A stretch of DNA of 64,000 nucleotides from Propionibacterium sp. oral taxon 192 str. F0372 (GCF_000413315.1 NZ_KE340297.1:1248586-1312585); one strand, 5' to 3'; positions 49,885-59,436 are shown, counted from the first letter of the stretch. Translations and numbers: made by a program. Notes: a model not told the origin generated them from the sequence alone.

Positions 49885-51591
49885 ATGGATGTCGTTGCAG
49901 CGGCCGAGCGGTGGATCGCCCACGATCCGGATCCGAGCGATCGGAAAACGCTGTCCGAGTGGGTGGGAAGGGCTAAGCGTGGCGACGCCGGTGCATTGGA
50001 TCGGATTACCGGGGCGATGACTGGTCGGCTGTTCTTCGGGACAGCCGGGCTGCGGGGTGAGATGGGGCCTGGACCGAATCGGATGAACACCGCAATTGTC
50101 GCCACCGCGACCGCCGGGCTGTGTGCGGTGCTCGGCCAGATGGCCGAGCACCCGAGGATGGTGATCGGTTTCGATGCCAGGCACCGTTCCGCGCAGTTTG
50201 CCCGCACTGCTGCTGGGGTGGCGACGGCTGCCAGGTGCGATGTGATGGTCATGCCCCGCGCGCTGCCCACCCCGCTGCTCGCCTTCGCGGTGCGGCATCT
50301 GGGAGCCGATGCGGGCATCATGGTGACCGCATCCCACAATCCTGCCGCCGACAACGGCTACAAGGTCTATCTGGGTGGGCGCATCGTCGCGGCTCATGAA
50401 CGTGGTGTGCAACTCGTCGACCCGATGGATTCCCGGGTGATGGCTGCGATTGAAGAGATCGGATGGGCCGACGAGGTGCCCGTCGCCGATGACGGATGGC
50501 GGGTGCTGGACGAGACGATCGTCGACGAGTACCTGGCTGCTGCCGGGAAGCTCGCCGGTCGTCTGGGCGTGGACCAAGATCAGATGGCGAGGTTGGCGGT
50601 GGTGCTCACCGCCATGCATGGGGTCGGTGCGCCGGTGGCAACTCGGCTGCTGGAATCGGCAGGGGTCTCCCGGCTGTATCCAGTTGCTGCCCAGTGCAGC
50701 CCGGACCCGGATTTCCCGACCATCGCCTTTCCTAATCCCGAGGAGGCTGGGGCGCTCGATCTTGCCTGTGACAAGGCTCGTGAGGTGAAGGCCGATCTCG
50801 TGGTGGCCCTCGACCCCGATGCCGATCGGTGTGCGGTCGCGGTGCCGGATCGCTCCGGGGCCTGGCGGCAATTGTCGGGTGACCAGCTCGGGGCGTTGTT
50901 CGCCCAGCACCTGGCCGCCAAGATTCCGGTGGGCGAGGGCGGCGGGGAGCCACCGGTTTTCGCACGCTCGCTGGTCTCGGGATCAATGTGTGATGCCATT
51001 GCCGCGGCCCATGGCATCACCGCTCGTCAGAGCCTCACCGGTTTCAAATGGATCGTCCGGGGTCCCGGAGTTGTCTACGGTTACGAGGAAGCCATCGGCT
51101 ACTGCTTGGATCCGGAGGTAGTCCGGGACAAGGACGGCATCACGGCGGGACTGATCGCCTGCGCGATGGTCGCCGAACTCACCGCCAAGGGCAGGAGTGT
51201 CGACGATCTTCTTGATGACCTCGACGTCGCCCATGGGCTGCATGTCACTGCGCCACTCACCTTCCGGGTCGCCGATCGCTCGGTGATTGTCGCCGGATTG
51301 GAACGTCTTGCCGCCGATCCGCCGACCGGGCTTGGGGGACACCAGGTGAGCGAGTTCGCCGATTTGTCGCTGGGATACCGGGGGCTGCCCGCCACCGTCG
51401 GTTATCGAATAGAGAGCACCGTGGGTGATCGCGTAGTGGTGCGCCCCTCGGGCACCGAACCAAAACTCAAGTGCTACGTGGAGGTGCGCGAACCGGTGTC
51501 CGGTCGTGAGGATCTCGGCGCAGCACGGCGACGGGCCGCTGACCGGCTGGCCCGAATCCGGGAGGAACTAACCGCCGAGCTTGGATTTTGA
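49885..51591 (+). CDS. Phosphosugar mutase (phosphoglucomutase/phosphomannomutase type)
   Basis: 568 residues. Four-domain alpha-D-phosphohexomutase: entry motif FFGTAGLRGEMGPGPNRMN, catalytic Ser in GIMVTASHNPAADNGYK, metal-binding DPDADRCAVAV, sugar-binding YGYEEAIGYC and phosphate-binding RPSGTEPKLKCYVEV. Converts hexose-1-phosphates and hexose-6-phosphates; ribose variants exist in this group, and next to deoD a phosphopentomutase-like role is possible. ATG 49885 was chosen; TTG 49870 is an alternative. Confidence 0.9.
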   Translation: MDVVAAAERWIAHDPDPSDRKTLSEWVGRAKRGDAGALDRITGAMTGRLFFGTAGLRGEMGPGPNRMNTAIVATATAGLCAVLGQMAEHPRMVIGFDARHRSAQFARTAAGVATAARCDVMVMPRALPTPLLAFAVRHLGADAGIMVTASHNPAADNGYKVYLGGRIVAAHERGVQLVDPMDSRVMAAIEEIGWADEVPVADDGWRVLDETIVDEYLAAAGKLAGRLGVDQDQMARLAVVLTAMHGVGAPVATRLLESAGVSRLYPVAAQCSPDPDFPTIAFPNPEEAGALDLACDKAREVKADLVVALDPDADRCAVAVPDRSGAWRQLSGDQLGALFAQHLAAKIPVGEGGGEPPVFARSLVSGSMCDAIAAAHGITARQSLTGFKWIVRGPGVVYGYEEAIGYCLDPEVVRDKDGITAGLIACAMVAELTAKGRSVDDLLDDLDVAHGLHVTAPLTFRVADRSVIVAGLERLAADPPTGLGGHQVSEFADLSLGYRGLPATVGYRIESTVGDRVVVRPSGTEPKLKCYVEVREPVSGREDLGAARRRAADRLARIREELTAELGF

Positions 51592-51859
51592 TGAGTAGCT
51601 CCTGCCATGTCGGTGTGATTGCTGGGCGCCTGTCATTGGGATTTGTTCGGTCACGGTGCGCTGAGGAAGCGCTTGCCTCAACATTGTGAATTGAGTACTG
51701 GGAGACGGGGAGTGCCCGGTCACATCGTTGGTCAGCGGTGCTCGTCGCTCCTATTTCCATATTCGGTGAGAGGGCGGGCGTTGCACGTCACGTCCATATC
51801 CTGAGACCTGGTCTTCATTGCCTTTCCCGGCGGATGCGGGAGTTCTAGCATCGTGATGT

Positions 51860-52612
51860 GTGATCCGCAGGAACAATGATGTGGTCTGGGAGGACGACGA
51901 CGAGTTCTTGGCTGCCCCTATCTACGGGCAGCAGGATGTATCCGGGGAATCCGGTGATGATCCCGAAACCGATGAGGGTGCTGGGCCTGGTGCCGCGGAG
52001 GAAGCGTGGAATCCAATGCAGGGGTTCCCTGATGGGCTCAGGGCGGTGCGCGTGTGGCCCGGTGACGAGGGTGCTCCGGGTCGCGTGCGGGTGTCATTGA
52101 ACTGGCGGGAAAAACTGCGCGATTCGCGCCTCGACCACGCATTCTTTACCGCATTTGCTGCAATGAATGCGGTGTGTCACACCGGTGAGCATCCGCTTCC
52201 CCGTCCTGCCCCGCTGCCTGCCAAGGCTTTCGGCGACGCCATCAGCTGGCAGACCTTGGAGATCGTCCGCCGGGAGCGGTGCCGGATTGATGCCCGGATG
52301 GCGGAACTCACTGATGCGATGCCGACGCGGTGGGTCGGCGAACCAGCTGTCGGGTCGGCTTTCGGCAAGGGAGTTGTTGTGACCTTGGGGCTGTTCGGGC
52401 ATCCGGTGTCGGCCCGCTTCGATCCGGAGTGGATCGAGGGTCCGGTGCGTTCAAGTGAACTGTCGCGTGGCGTGATGACTGCGTGGCGGCAGGCCCTCAA
52501 GAAGTTCCGGCCACCACGGGTGGAATTCGGTGAGCGGGAGTTGCTGGCCCGGGAGTATGACAAGCTTGATCGAAGCCTCCTTCTGAGTTTCCAAAACGGA
52601 TTGTCCCTGTGA
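51860..52612 (+). CDS. YbaB/EbfC-like protein of T7S cassette D
   Basis: 250 residues. The acidic N-terminus (VVWEDDDEFLAAP) is followed by a degenerate YbaB-like strand-helix unit (GRVRVSLNWREKLRDSRL) and a clearer second one (VVVTLGLFGHPVSARFDPEW then ELSRGVMTAWRQAL). It leads cassette D as its counterparts lead A-C. GTG 51860 was chosen; TAGCAT ends 8 nt before it. GTG 51881 with CGCAGGAA upstream is also plausible. No catalytic motif. Confidence 0.55.
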   Translation: MIRRNNDVVWEDDDEFLAAPIYGQQDVSGESGDDPETDEGAGPGAAEEAWNPMQGFPDGLRAVRVWPGDEGAPGRVRVSLNWREKLRDSRLDHAFFTAFAAMNAVCHTGEHPLPRPAPLPAKAFGDAISWQTLEIVRRERCRIDARMAELTDAMPTRWVGEPAVGSAFGKGVVVTLGLFGHPVSARFDPEWIEGPVRSSELSRGVMTAWRQALKKFRPPRVEFGERELLAREYDKLDRSLLLSFQNGLSL

Positions 52613-52693
52613 TGACCGCCCACCTCATGCCTGTGATGGTCCTTGGCCAAACCATAATGGTGCTGTCCCCATACACCGGAAGGATTCCCGCTG

Positions 52694-53767
52694 ATGGTTA
52701 AGAAGCCCTCGATCAGTCAAGAAACTCCGGCCCAGGCTCGTGCCGCCACCCCGGAGCTCTCCGGTTACCGGGCAGACACCGATGATGTGCTCAAGGAGCT
52801 TGAACTGACAGAGGAGGACATCAACCCGACCGTGCGAGCCCAGAAACGCAGCAGCGCGGCTGGTGGTCCTGTTGGGGCGATGCCGCCGATGATGGGTGGT
52901 GTAGGGAATCCTGTGGGTGTCACTGGGGCTGGTGGATCAGGCAGGTTGGGTGCTGGTTCTGCTGGTGGTGGGCTGGGTTCGACGGGCTCGGTGCTCGGTA
53001 GTGCTGGAAGCGGTGGGCCAGTCAGCGGTGCGGGCACTGGTTCGCCGGGCGGGGCTGGTCTTGGTGCTGGTGGTGGGACGGTGGCTGCTAGTTCAGTGGG
53101 TACCGATTATGGATTTGGTATCAATCCGGCGACGGGTAGGCCGTGGTCGCCGTCTGATCCGGGGTTCGTCGAACGGTTCGGCACCTATGATCCGGGCACT
53201 GGTAGGTACACGAATCCGGTCACCGGGCATGTTTATGATCCGGCCACCGGAACGTGGATAACACCCACCCCCGGGACAGGCACCAGCCCCGGTGTCACCC
53301 ACGGTACTGACGAAACCAGCGGTATGCCTGGGCAGCATGCTCCGGCTATCCCTGGTGGAACATCCCCAAGTGCCGACCCCGGAACGGGCATGGACTCCGG
53401 TGCAGGGGTGGGGCCTGTTGCGGGAGGCAATCTTGGCCAAGAGAGCCAGCTCTCCTCATTTGGTGGGAGACCGGGCATTGAGGTGGATCCCGTCGACATC
53501 GACCGGTCGAGGAAACGCTGGGACGATCTCGGTGAGCGGATGAGAGCCGTGCAATCGCTGATCGATGGTCTGGAGAAGGTCACTTTCGAGAAAGTTTCCC
53601 AGCCCCTGGCCGCTTACAGCGGAGCAGAGCTGGCAGCGGTGGACACTGCCGGGACTTCGACCACGCAGATGACCAGCACATCGACGAATCTGGGCGCCTC
53701 GGCCGCAGGCTACAGCCAGACCGAACAGGAAAACGCGGGCGTCGGAGAAAAGGTGGTGGAGAAGTGA
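52694..53767 (+). CDS. Gly/Pro-rich protein with C-terminal EspC/WXG-like domain
   Basis: 357 residues. A short N-terminal segment precedes about 100 residues of Gly/Ser-rich low complexity (GGVGNPVGVTGAGGSGRLGA and similar). Next come repeated PATG/DPGTG units (GINPATGRPWSPSDPGF, YDPGTGRYTNPVTGHVYDP). The C-terminal 90 residues are helical (SRKRWDDLGERMRAVQSLI) and end AAGYSQTEQENAG with YSQTE, a T7S-type signal. It fills the EspC-like slot in cassette D but with a long surface-like extension. ATG with GGAAGGA upstream. Confidence 0.65.
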   Translation: MVKKPSISQETPAQARAATPELSGYRADTDDVLKELELTEEDINPTVRAQKRSSAAGGPVGAMPPMMGGVGNPVGVTGAGGSGRLGAGSAGGGLGSTGSVLGSAGSGGPVSGAGTGSPGGAGLGAGGGTVAASSVGTDYGFGINPATGRPWSPSDPGFVERFGTYDPGTGRYTNPVTGHVYDPATGTWITPTPGTGTSPGVTHGTDETSGMPGQHAPAIPGGTSPSADPGTGMDSGAGVGPVAGGNLGQESQLSSFGGRPGIEVDPVDIDRSRKRWDDLGERMRAVQSLIDGLEKVTFEKVSQPLAAYSGAELAAVDTAGTSTTQMTSTSTNLGASAAGYSQTEQENAGVGEKVVEK

Positions 53768-54195
53768 GCGTTTCTTCTGCTGAGAGTGAGATGACCTATG
53801 TTCCGTCAGGGAAATTTGTTTCGGTGCATGGGGATCGCACGGCAACGGTTTTCACTGGTGGGGATATCACTGACAGATTGCGGGAGCTGGTTGATTGTTT
53901 CCATCTGGCGTTGAGCAATGATCGTGCGGAGGTGGAGAACGCGAAGGCTGCCGCGGATGGCCCGTTGTGCACTGATGGGTATGATGCGACGACCACGCAG
54001 CAGGATTTTGATGCGTTTATTGCGCGGGTGACTGCGAATCTGGGGCGTCTGGTGGGCGAGGAGAATGTCGGGGGCATCGGTGAAGACAGTGTCGTGGGCG
54101 GAGTGATGGGTCCGTGGGCTGCTACCGCTGATGGGCCGGGCAAGAACCAGTCTCCCTATGACGGGTGGGCGAAGGCCACGGTGCTACTGGAGTAG
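53764..54195 (+). CDS. Unknown protein of cassette D
   Basis: 143 residues from a GTG overlapping the previous stop (GTGA). It contains FVSVHGDRTATVFTGGDITD and helical LRELVDCFHLALSNDRAEVENAKAA, ending YDGWAKATVLLE. No signal peptide or membrane segment, and no family recognised. Coupling to both neighbours points to a cassette-specific role, perhaps a chaperone or partner of the WXG-like protein that follows 3 nt later. Confidence 0.6.
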   Translation: MSVSSAESEMTYVPSGKFVSVHGDRTATVFTGGDITDRLRELVDCFHLALSNDRAEVENAKAAADGPLCTDGYDATTTQQDFDAFIARVTANLGRLVGEENVGGIGEDSVVGGVMGPWAATADGPGKNQSPYDGWAKATVLLE

Positions 54196-54198
54196 ATC

Positions 54199-54726
54199 GT
54201 GGCAGACACCCAGGCGGAGACCATCAACAGTTGGCAGTCGGCGGCAGGTGATTCCTACCGGCAGAATGCGTTGGACCAGACCAAGCGGCTGGCGTCGTTG
54301 GAGTCATTGACGACCAACACCCGTGACCTGGTGGAATCAGTGTCACTGATACAAGGCATCGTGAGTGAGGCAATCCACGGAGCCATCGGCAAAAGATTGA
54401 AATGGTGCAAAGAAGCAGCCAAAAGTGCGCCACGAGAGACTGGAGATTTTGGTGCAGGTAGTATTTCAAATGAGGATTTTTTCATGCGGGCTGCTGTGGT
54501 TGATGCCTGCGTGTGTGAGGTGATTGATTTCGTGGCGTTCACGGAGGAAGAGACGCAACCATGGATTCAGGCCGCCAAACAGCTTGGGGTCAAACTAGAG
54601 GCAGCTACCGAGGCGACACGTCAGTTGCTGACCAGAGAGTCGGAGTATAGCTCCGGCACCACGGTGGCCGAGACCGGCCGGTGCAATATTCCCAAGGGTC
54701 AGAAGGGCACCGATTCACTGTTCTGA
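54199..54726 (+). CDS. WXG-like helical protein of cassette D
   Basis: 175 residues starting with GTG. The N-terminus INSWQSAAGDSYRQNALDQT resembles the WXG turn of WXG100 proteins (W-x-S-A-A-G-x-x-Y). The remainder is helical and has no catalytic motif that I recognise. It ends in a short polar tail (RCNIPKGQKGTDSLF). Presumed T7S substrate or effector. A lipoprotein gene follows after 30 nt. Confidence 0.6.
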   Translation: MADTQAETINSWQSAAGDSYRQNALDQTKRLASLESLTTNTRDLVESVSLIQGIVSEAIHGAIGKRLKWCKEAAKSAPRETGDFGAGSISNEDFFMRAAVVDACVCEVIDFVAFTEEETQPWIQAAKQLGVKLEAATEATRQLLTRESEYSSGTTVAETGRCNIPKGQKGTDSLF

Positions 54727-54756
54727 ACCGACTCTGATCGTCAGCATGGAGGTATC

Positions 54757-55698
54757 GTGATACGTGTTCGCCCGGTTGCTGTGGGTGTTGTTGTTGCTGT
54801 TCTGGCGTCCTTGTTGGGCGGATGCAGCCTGTTTAAGGATGATCCGCAAACCCAGCTCGATAAAATCATCGCCAGGACGGGAAACGATATTGTTGGCATG
54901 AAAGTTGTCGTGAAAACTGATGAGCGAAATCCTACGGTCTCGATATTCTGGGTGGATGCTGGGAAAGTGATGTCCGCCTGGTTGAAGGACGGGAAAATTA
55001 TTGTCGAAGATTCACGGTATCCTTCTTTTGCGGCAACGGGTCCGACGAGTGTTGATAATTTTTCTCTCGATAGTTATGTGAGCATTGCGAACGGTGCATT
55101 CAACCCCGATGGATGCTACTCGGCCATTGTCACCTCGATGGTCACGCCGACAGGGGCCATCGGTACCCAAGTCGAGTGTTTGGGTCGCGAGAAGAAGGCC
55201 ATCGATGAGCAGTCGATGCTTGATGGTGGGTTGTTTTATGTTCCGCGGATTGATCCGCAGGTTGCTGCTGATCTTGATGTGCTCAAGCAAGCTTATGTGA
55301 CGGTGATGGGTACTTCGAAGGTTCACAGGTTTAGTTATTATTTTAATCAGGCTTTGCTTAGTTTGGATGGGCCGGTGGCTACCAATGCGCTCGGTGAATC
55401 GTGTGTGCCTAGTATGACGGCGCTTCTTTCTTCTTCGTCTACTCCGTTCCCGGTCTCGTGTGATACCAAGGCTACGGTGGGTAGTAATCCGTTTGATGTG
55501 AATGAGTTTTCTTCTACGTCGGTTGCTGAGGTGGTTGCCTCTGTTGAGAATTCTCAAATTCTTGATTACCAGTCGTTGGTATCCATTACCTTCTTCCACC
55601 AGGGTGAGGATCTGTGCTGGGAGGTCACCACTACCAGCATCGGTGACCTCAGTGCTCACCGTGACCAACTCAAAGGCTGTATCACCAAAGGTGCCTGA
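54757..55698 (+). CDS. Lipoprotein of cassette D
   Basis: 313 residues. The signal VRPVAVGVVVAVLASLLGGC ends in a lipobox (LLGGC) for lipid anchoring outside the membrane. The mature part contains four further cysteines, probably two disulfides (GCYSAIV, VECLG, SCVPS, VSCDT and LCWEV regions). GGAGG precedes the GTG. Its position at the end of a T7S cassette suggests an exported immunity or adaptor protein; this is inferred only. Codons become more AT-rich toward the 3' end. Confidence 0.7.
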   Translation: MIRVRPVAVGVVVAVLASLLGGCSLFKDDPQTQLDKIIARTGNDIVGMKVVVKTDERNPTVSIFWVDAGKVMSAWLKDGKIIVEDSRYPSFAATGPTSVDNFSLDSYVSIANGAFNPDGCYSAIVTSMVTPTGAIGTQVECLGREKKAIDEQSMLDGGLFYVPRIDPQVAADLDVLKQAYVTVMGTSKVHRFSYYFNQALLSLDGPVATNALGESCVPSMTALLSSSSTPFPVSCDTKATVGSNPFDVNEFSSTSVAEVVASVENSQILDYQSLVSITFFHQGEDLCWEVTTTSIGDLSAHRDQLKGCITKGA

Positions 55699-56147
55699 CC
55701 AACCCTGGAATGAAGAATAACAAAGATACTTCCAACCATGCATGATCACTACACATTGGGTTTCTGGCGCACTTCTGCTCCGTCAGACCAATAGCCGGAA
55801 CCCTCGATATCCAAACAGCGGCACATCAAACAGGTCAGGTAGTTGCTTTCTTCACAATAGATGTACGTATACGATACTTTCGCCGGGACTCCTGCGCGAC
55901 CAAGCCGTAAGAATTAGGCAACCTTGCTGATCGTGTGGGACCTCTCAACCGGCCTTCAGCATGACCAGTTGCTTGAACTCCTCACCGTACCTCGATGTCG
56001 ACACAACACAGGTTTCATCTCACATCTCCGAAAAAACTTGTCTTTCATCACTGCCCATGAAACACGCAGATCTAATGTTGTTGATCATTTTAGTTGTTGG
56101 CGCAGTCAATCGTCTAACCATGAGATGGATTCGGTCAGGTTGTTGGG
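55699..56147. other. AT-richer gene-free gap between cassette D and the VWA gene
   Basis: About 450 nt with lower GC than its surroundings. No complete gene recognised. On the minus strand, 55749 to about 55896 reads as an open frame (SYTYIYCEESNYLTCLMCRC and GSGYWSDGAEV) ending in TAG but lacking a start, possibly a degraded gene. Otherwise I see nothing. Confidence 0.4.
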
Positions 56148-58175
56148 TTAGTGGTGGTTTTTGCGTGTGTGTCGCAGGGTGAGGATGGCTGCGATGATTG
56201 CTGCGGTGATGATTGTTGTGGCGCCGATTGCTGCCCAGCCCCATAGGGGTAGGCCGGTGGTGGTGTTGTTGGTTGTGGTGGGTTGTTGGTCGGGTGTGGT
56301 GGTGTTGGTTGATGAAGTGGTGGTGGTGGGTTTTAGGATGGGGGTGTCGGGGAAGGTGGGGCCTTGGACGGTGTTTCCGGTTGGGGTGAGGGTGAGCCGG
56401 TAAGTGACCGGTGTGGACTGGGTGGTGGCATCGGTTCTGCTGCCAGTGGCGTTCATCATGCTCACCCCGATCACGTGACGCCCAGCCAACCACGAACCGT
56501 TGCGGGTTGAGTTGAATTCGGTGGTGTTGGCGTAGGTGACCGGGAGAGTAGTCCCGAAATCTAGCCCGTCTCCGGGTTCAACGTGGACGTTGTTGAAGTT
56601 GAAGCCATCCTTGTGGGTGCGGCTGACCAGGTCTATAGGTTGTCCCAGTGACCCCAAAGCGCTGACCTCCAGCTGTCGGTTGATGCCTTCAAGGCCCTTG
56701 TCAATGTAGTCGTCTTTGAGGATTTCGAGGTTGGCGTCGAGGTGTTGTCCCCAGCCGAGGTCGATGGCGAAGTATTGGGTTTCACCTTCGACGATCTCGG
56801 CGGTCGTGGTGCCGTTGAGTAGTTGTGCGTGATCGGGGGTATAAGACGCCGACACGTGGGTGTCGTTTCCAGCTGTGGGTGGCACCAACTGGCTATTGGT
56901 GCGCTCGGTGGGCTCGGTGTGGTTGATCGGATCCCCCAGATCGGTAGGCTCAGCCACCGCAGCCAACGTCACATCCACATCAATCGGCTCCTGCAACGAC
57001 AACGCGCTGCCACCGAAACTGAACCGCACTAAGGTATTACCGACGGCACAATCGTCTTCGCCGCCAATCACCGACCCGGTGTATCGCTGGGAAACCGGTA
57101 GCTCGAACGATAGCTCAGCCATTCTGAACCCTTGCCAGCCATTGTAGCAGCCAAAGCCATTTTCGTTATATTGGTCGATCGACATGGAAAGGATCGCCTC
57201 GTATTTGGTATTTCCATTGGGATCGGTGTGAATAGTTCCGGTTCTGGTGGGGGGTACTGCGGTGGCGCCCATTTGTAGGCGTGTTCCTTCGGCCATTGGT
57301 ACTCGAAGGTATGCATCACGCGTATCGGCGGCGTCGGTTCCTCCGGAGACCTTGGGTAGGGTGAGGTGGAAGCGTGCGGGGTTGTCTTTGGTGCCGGGTT
57401 CTACTAGCGGGAACCCAGCGATCTGCTCAGCAGTCAGATCACTTGCATCTACTGGCGCATCGGGTGAGGCCCATACTCCTTGAATGGTTCTATCGGGGAA
57501 TGTGTAGCTGGTGGCTGTTCGGGTGCTGGCGGTAGTGATGGTGTTTTCCAGTGATCCAGCATCTTTCGCGTCGGCATAGGTGCCACCGGTAGCATCGGCG
57601 ATGCACTGCAGTTCCGCACGGGCTTGTTCATCGACTTGAAAACCGATGGTGTGCACCACGAGTTGAGTACCGGTAGCTTTCAACTGCTTAGCGACATCAC
57701 ACACCGGAGGCGGAGCACACGTATCAATACCATCAGACACCAACACGATCGTGCGGTCTCCTTCACCAGGCAGCAACGAGTTAGCTTCTTGTAATGATTT
57801 ACCAATCGGAGTGTATCCACTGGCATTGATCCCCGCCACCTTGGCTTTCAGATCCCCAGTCGTGGCCTGACCAGGACGAGCCAGTGTGGTGACGTCTTGA
57901 CACCCAGCTTGTTTCTCGTCATCCGAACTACCAGTGTTGGTGCCATACACCACCAGACCCGGTGGTGTTCCGGTCGCCTTATCCAAATAATTCGAGATGG
58001 CTGTTTTAGCCGCATCCATACGAGTGCCGCCACCCACATCAGTAGCCAACATCGACCCCGAAGCATCCAAGATCAATACCGTCGGCGGTTGCTCCTGAGC
58101 ATGAGCAACAGGAAAAACCACACCCGTACACAACATCGCCAACACAGCCACGACAGTGCCAACCAACCGACGCAT
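56148..58175 (-). CDS. Surface VWA-domain protein with C-terminal membrane anchor
   Basis: 675 residues. A signal peptide (LVGTVVAVLAMLCTGVVFPVAHA) leads to a von Willebrand factor A domain with the MIDAS motif DASGSM, a TP (TPIGKSL) and LVSDGIDT, so divalent-metal adhesion is likely. A large beta-rich region with cysteine pairs follows, then a Thr-rich stalk and a C-terminal helix (GWAAIGATTIITAAIIAAILTL) with a basic tail. GAGGAG precedes the start; GTG 58178 one codon earlier is possible. Extracellular, membrane-tethered, probable adhesin or structural component. Confidence 0.87.
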   Translation of the reverse strand: MRRLVGTVVAVLAMLCTGVVFPVAHAQEQPPTVLILDASGSMLATDVGGGTRMDAAKTAISNYLDKATGTPPGLVVYGTNTGSSDDEKQAGCQDVTTLARPGQATTGDLKAKVAGINASGYTPIGKSLQEANSLLPGEGDRTIVLVSDGIDTCAPPPVCDVAKQLKATGTQLVVHTIGFQVDEQARAELQCIADATGGTYADAKDAGSLENTITTASTRTATSYTFPDRTIQGVWASPDAPVDASDLTAEQIAGFPLVEPGTKDNPARFHLTLPKVSGGTDAADTRDAYLRVPMAEGTRLQMGATAVPPTRTGTIHTDPNGNTKYEAILSMSIDQYNENGFGCYNGWQGFRMAELSFELPVSQRYTGSVIGGEDDCAVGNTLVRFSFGGSALSLQEPIDVDVTLAAVAEPTDLGDPINHTEPTERTNSQLVPPTAGNDTHVSASYTPDHAQLLNGTTTAEIVEGETQYFAIDLGWGQHLDANLEILKDDYIDKGLEGINRQLEVSALGSLGQPIDLVSRTHKDGFNFNNVHVEPGDGLDFGTTLPVTYANTTEFNSTRNGSWLAGRHVIGVSMMNATGSRTDATTQSTPVTYRLTLTPTGNTVQGPTFPDTPILKPTTTTSSTNTTTPDQQPTTTNNTTTGLPLWGWAAIGATTIITAAIIAAILTLRHTRKNHH

Positions 58176-58338
58176 CACAGCATCTCCTCATTCTACGACC
58201 ACTACCCACAATTTCCCACAGGCTAACCCCAAACGAGGGTCACTTCCGCAAAAGCACTAACCAACCAGAGAACAGAACAGCCATTCGTGAAGATGGGCAT
58301 CGTGGGACGCGGAATGCGTTTCCGCTCCCCGCTGAGGC

Positions 58339-59436
58339 TCAGTGCTGCTGACCGCTCTGGTCGGTGAAGGAGGCAGCCATCCAGGCGCTCGTCATATCCC
58401 GGAGCAGCGCTTCTCGTTCGTCGTGATCCAGGAACAGCGCGGAGGCCCCGGCCAGGGCGAATTGAGCCATTTCGGTGGTGGAGAGCTGGAAGGCGCTGGC
58501 GACCAGCGCATACTCACGGCTGAGGGTGGTGCCGCCCATCAGCTTGTTGTCGCAGTTGATCGTCACCGTGAATCCCAGCCAGGCGAGCACCCCGAGCGGA
58601 TGAGCTGCAAGCTCCGTAACGGCCCCAGTCTGCACATTCGAGGTGGGGCAGATTTCCAGCGGAATCCGGTTGTTGCGGATGAAGGAGGCCAGTCGCCCCA
58701 GCACGAAGGAGCCATCGGTGCGCCGGGAAATGTCGTCGGCGGTCCGCACGCCGTGACCGATGCGCATCGCGCCACAGTCGATGGCATCGAGCAGGCTCGA
58801 CAGCGGACCCTCCTCGCCGGCGTGGATCGTGTAGTAGAAAGCTTCATGACGCAGCAGGTCGAAGGCCGCCTTGTGCTTCGAGGCAGGATTACCCACTTCG
58901 CCACCCGCAATGTCGAAACCACAAACCAGATCGGTGTCGCGGTGCCGCAGCGCCAGCCGGGCGATCTCCAGCGAACGGTCAGCGTGCCGCATCGCGCATA
59001 AGATCTGCCGGGCGATGATCGGGGTTCCTGCGGCCTTAGCCTGGGCCATGCCGTCGCGAAGCCCCTGGGCAACCGCCTCAACCGTCTCGTCCAGGGACAA
59101 CCCCATGGTCTGGTGTTGCTCGGGAGCCCACCGGGTCTCGGCCGCGACGACCCCATCGGCAGCCTGGTCGAGAACCCACTCCGCGCTCACCCGGCGCAGG
59201 TCCTCGGCGCGCTGCATGAGGGCAGTCGTGTGGGCGAAGGTCGTGAGATAGCGTTCCAGCGAGCCGGAGTTCGCGGCATCGGTGAACCACGTTGCCAAGG
59301 CATCTGGGGTGGAAGCGGGCAGCGTGTGGCCCACCTCGTCGGCGATCTCCAGCATCGTTGCAGGGCGCAGGCCCCCGTCCAGATGATCGTGCAGGGACAC
59401 CTTCGGCAGGTTGCGGAAGAACGCTTCGTCGGCCAT
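58339..59436 (-). CDS. add: Adenosine deaminase
   Basis: 365 residues. Zinc amidohydrolase that converts adenosine to inosine. Motifs: zinc ligands in VSLHDHLDGGLRP, TIHAGEEG, RIGHGVRT, CPTSNVQTGAV and the final Asp segment in VTINCDNKLMGG, where many family members have NTDD/NTDN. No signal peptide. With deoD it forms a purine salvage route. ATG 59436. Confidence 0.94.
   Translation of the reverse strand: MADEAFFRNLPKVSLHDHLDGGLRPATMLEIADEVGHTLPASTPDALATWFTDAANSGSLERYLTTFAHTTALMQRAEDLRRVSAEWVLDQAADGVVAAETRWAPEQHQTMGLSLDETVEAVAQGLRDGMAQAKAAGTPIIARQILCAMRHADRSLEIARLALRHRDTDLVCGFDIAGGEVGNPASKHKAAFDLLRHEAFYYTIHAGEEGPLSSLLDAIDCGAMRIGHGVRTADDISRRTDGSFVLGRLASFIRNNRIPLEICPTSNVQTGAVTELAAHPLGVLAWLGFTVTINCDNKLMGGTTLSREYALVASAFQLSTTEMAQFALAGASALFLDHDEREALLRDMTSAWMAASFTDQSGQQH

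Noticed and set aside
49798..50910. Long minus-strand open frame continuing upstream of deoD
   Set aside because: It is antisense to a well-supported phosphosugar mutase gene, and its translation is Arg/His/Pro-rich, typical of antisense reading in high-GC DNA. DeoD starts at 49797 by family sequence and ribosome-binding site.
55924..56151. 75-codon plus-strand frame and a possible IS3-like peptide on the other strand
   Set aside because: The plus frame has no family features, and the minus-strand RYGEEFK-like match is too short to support a transposase remnant.
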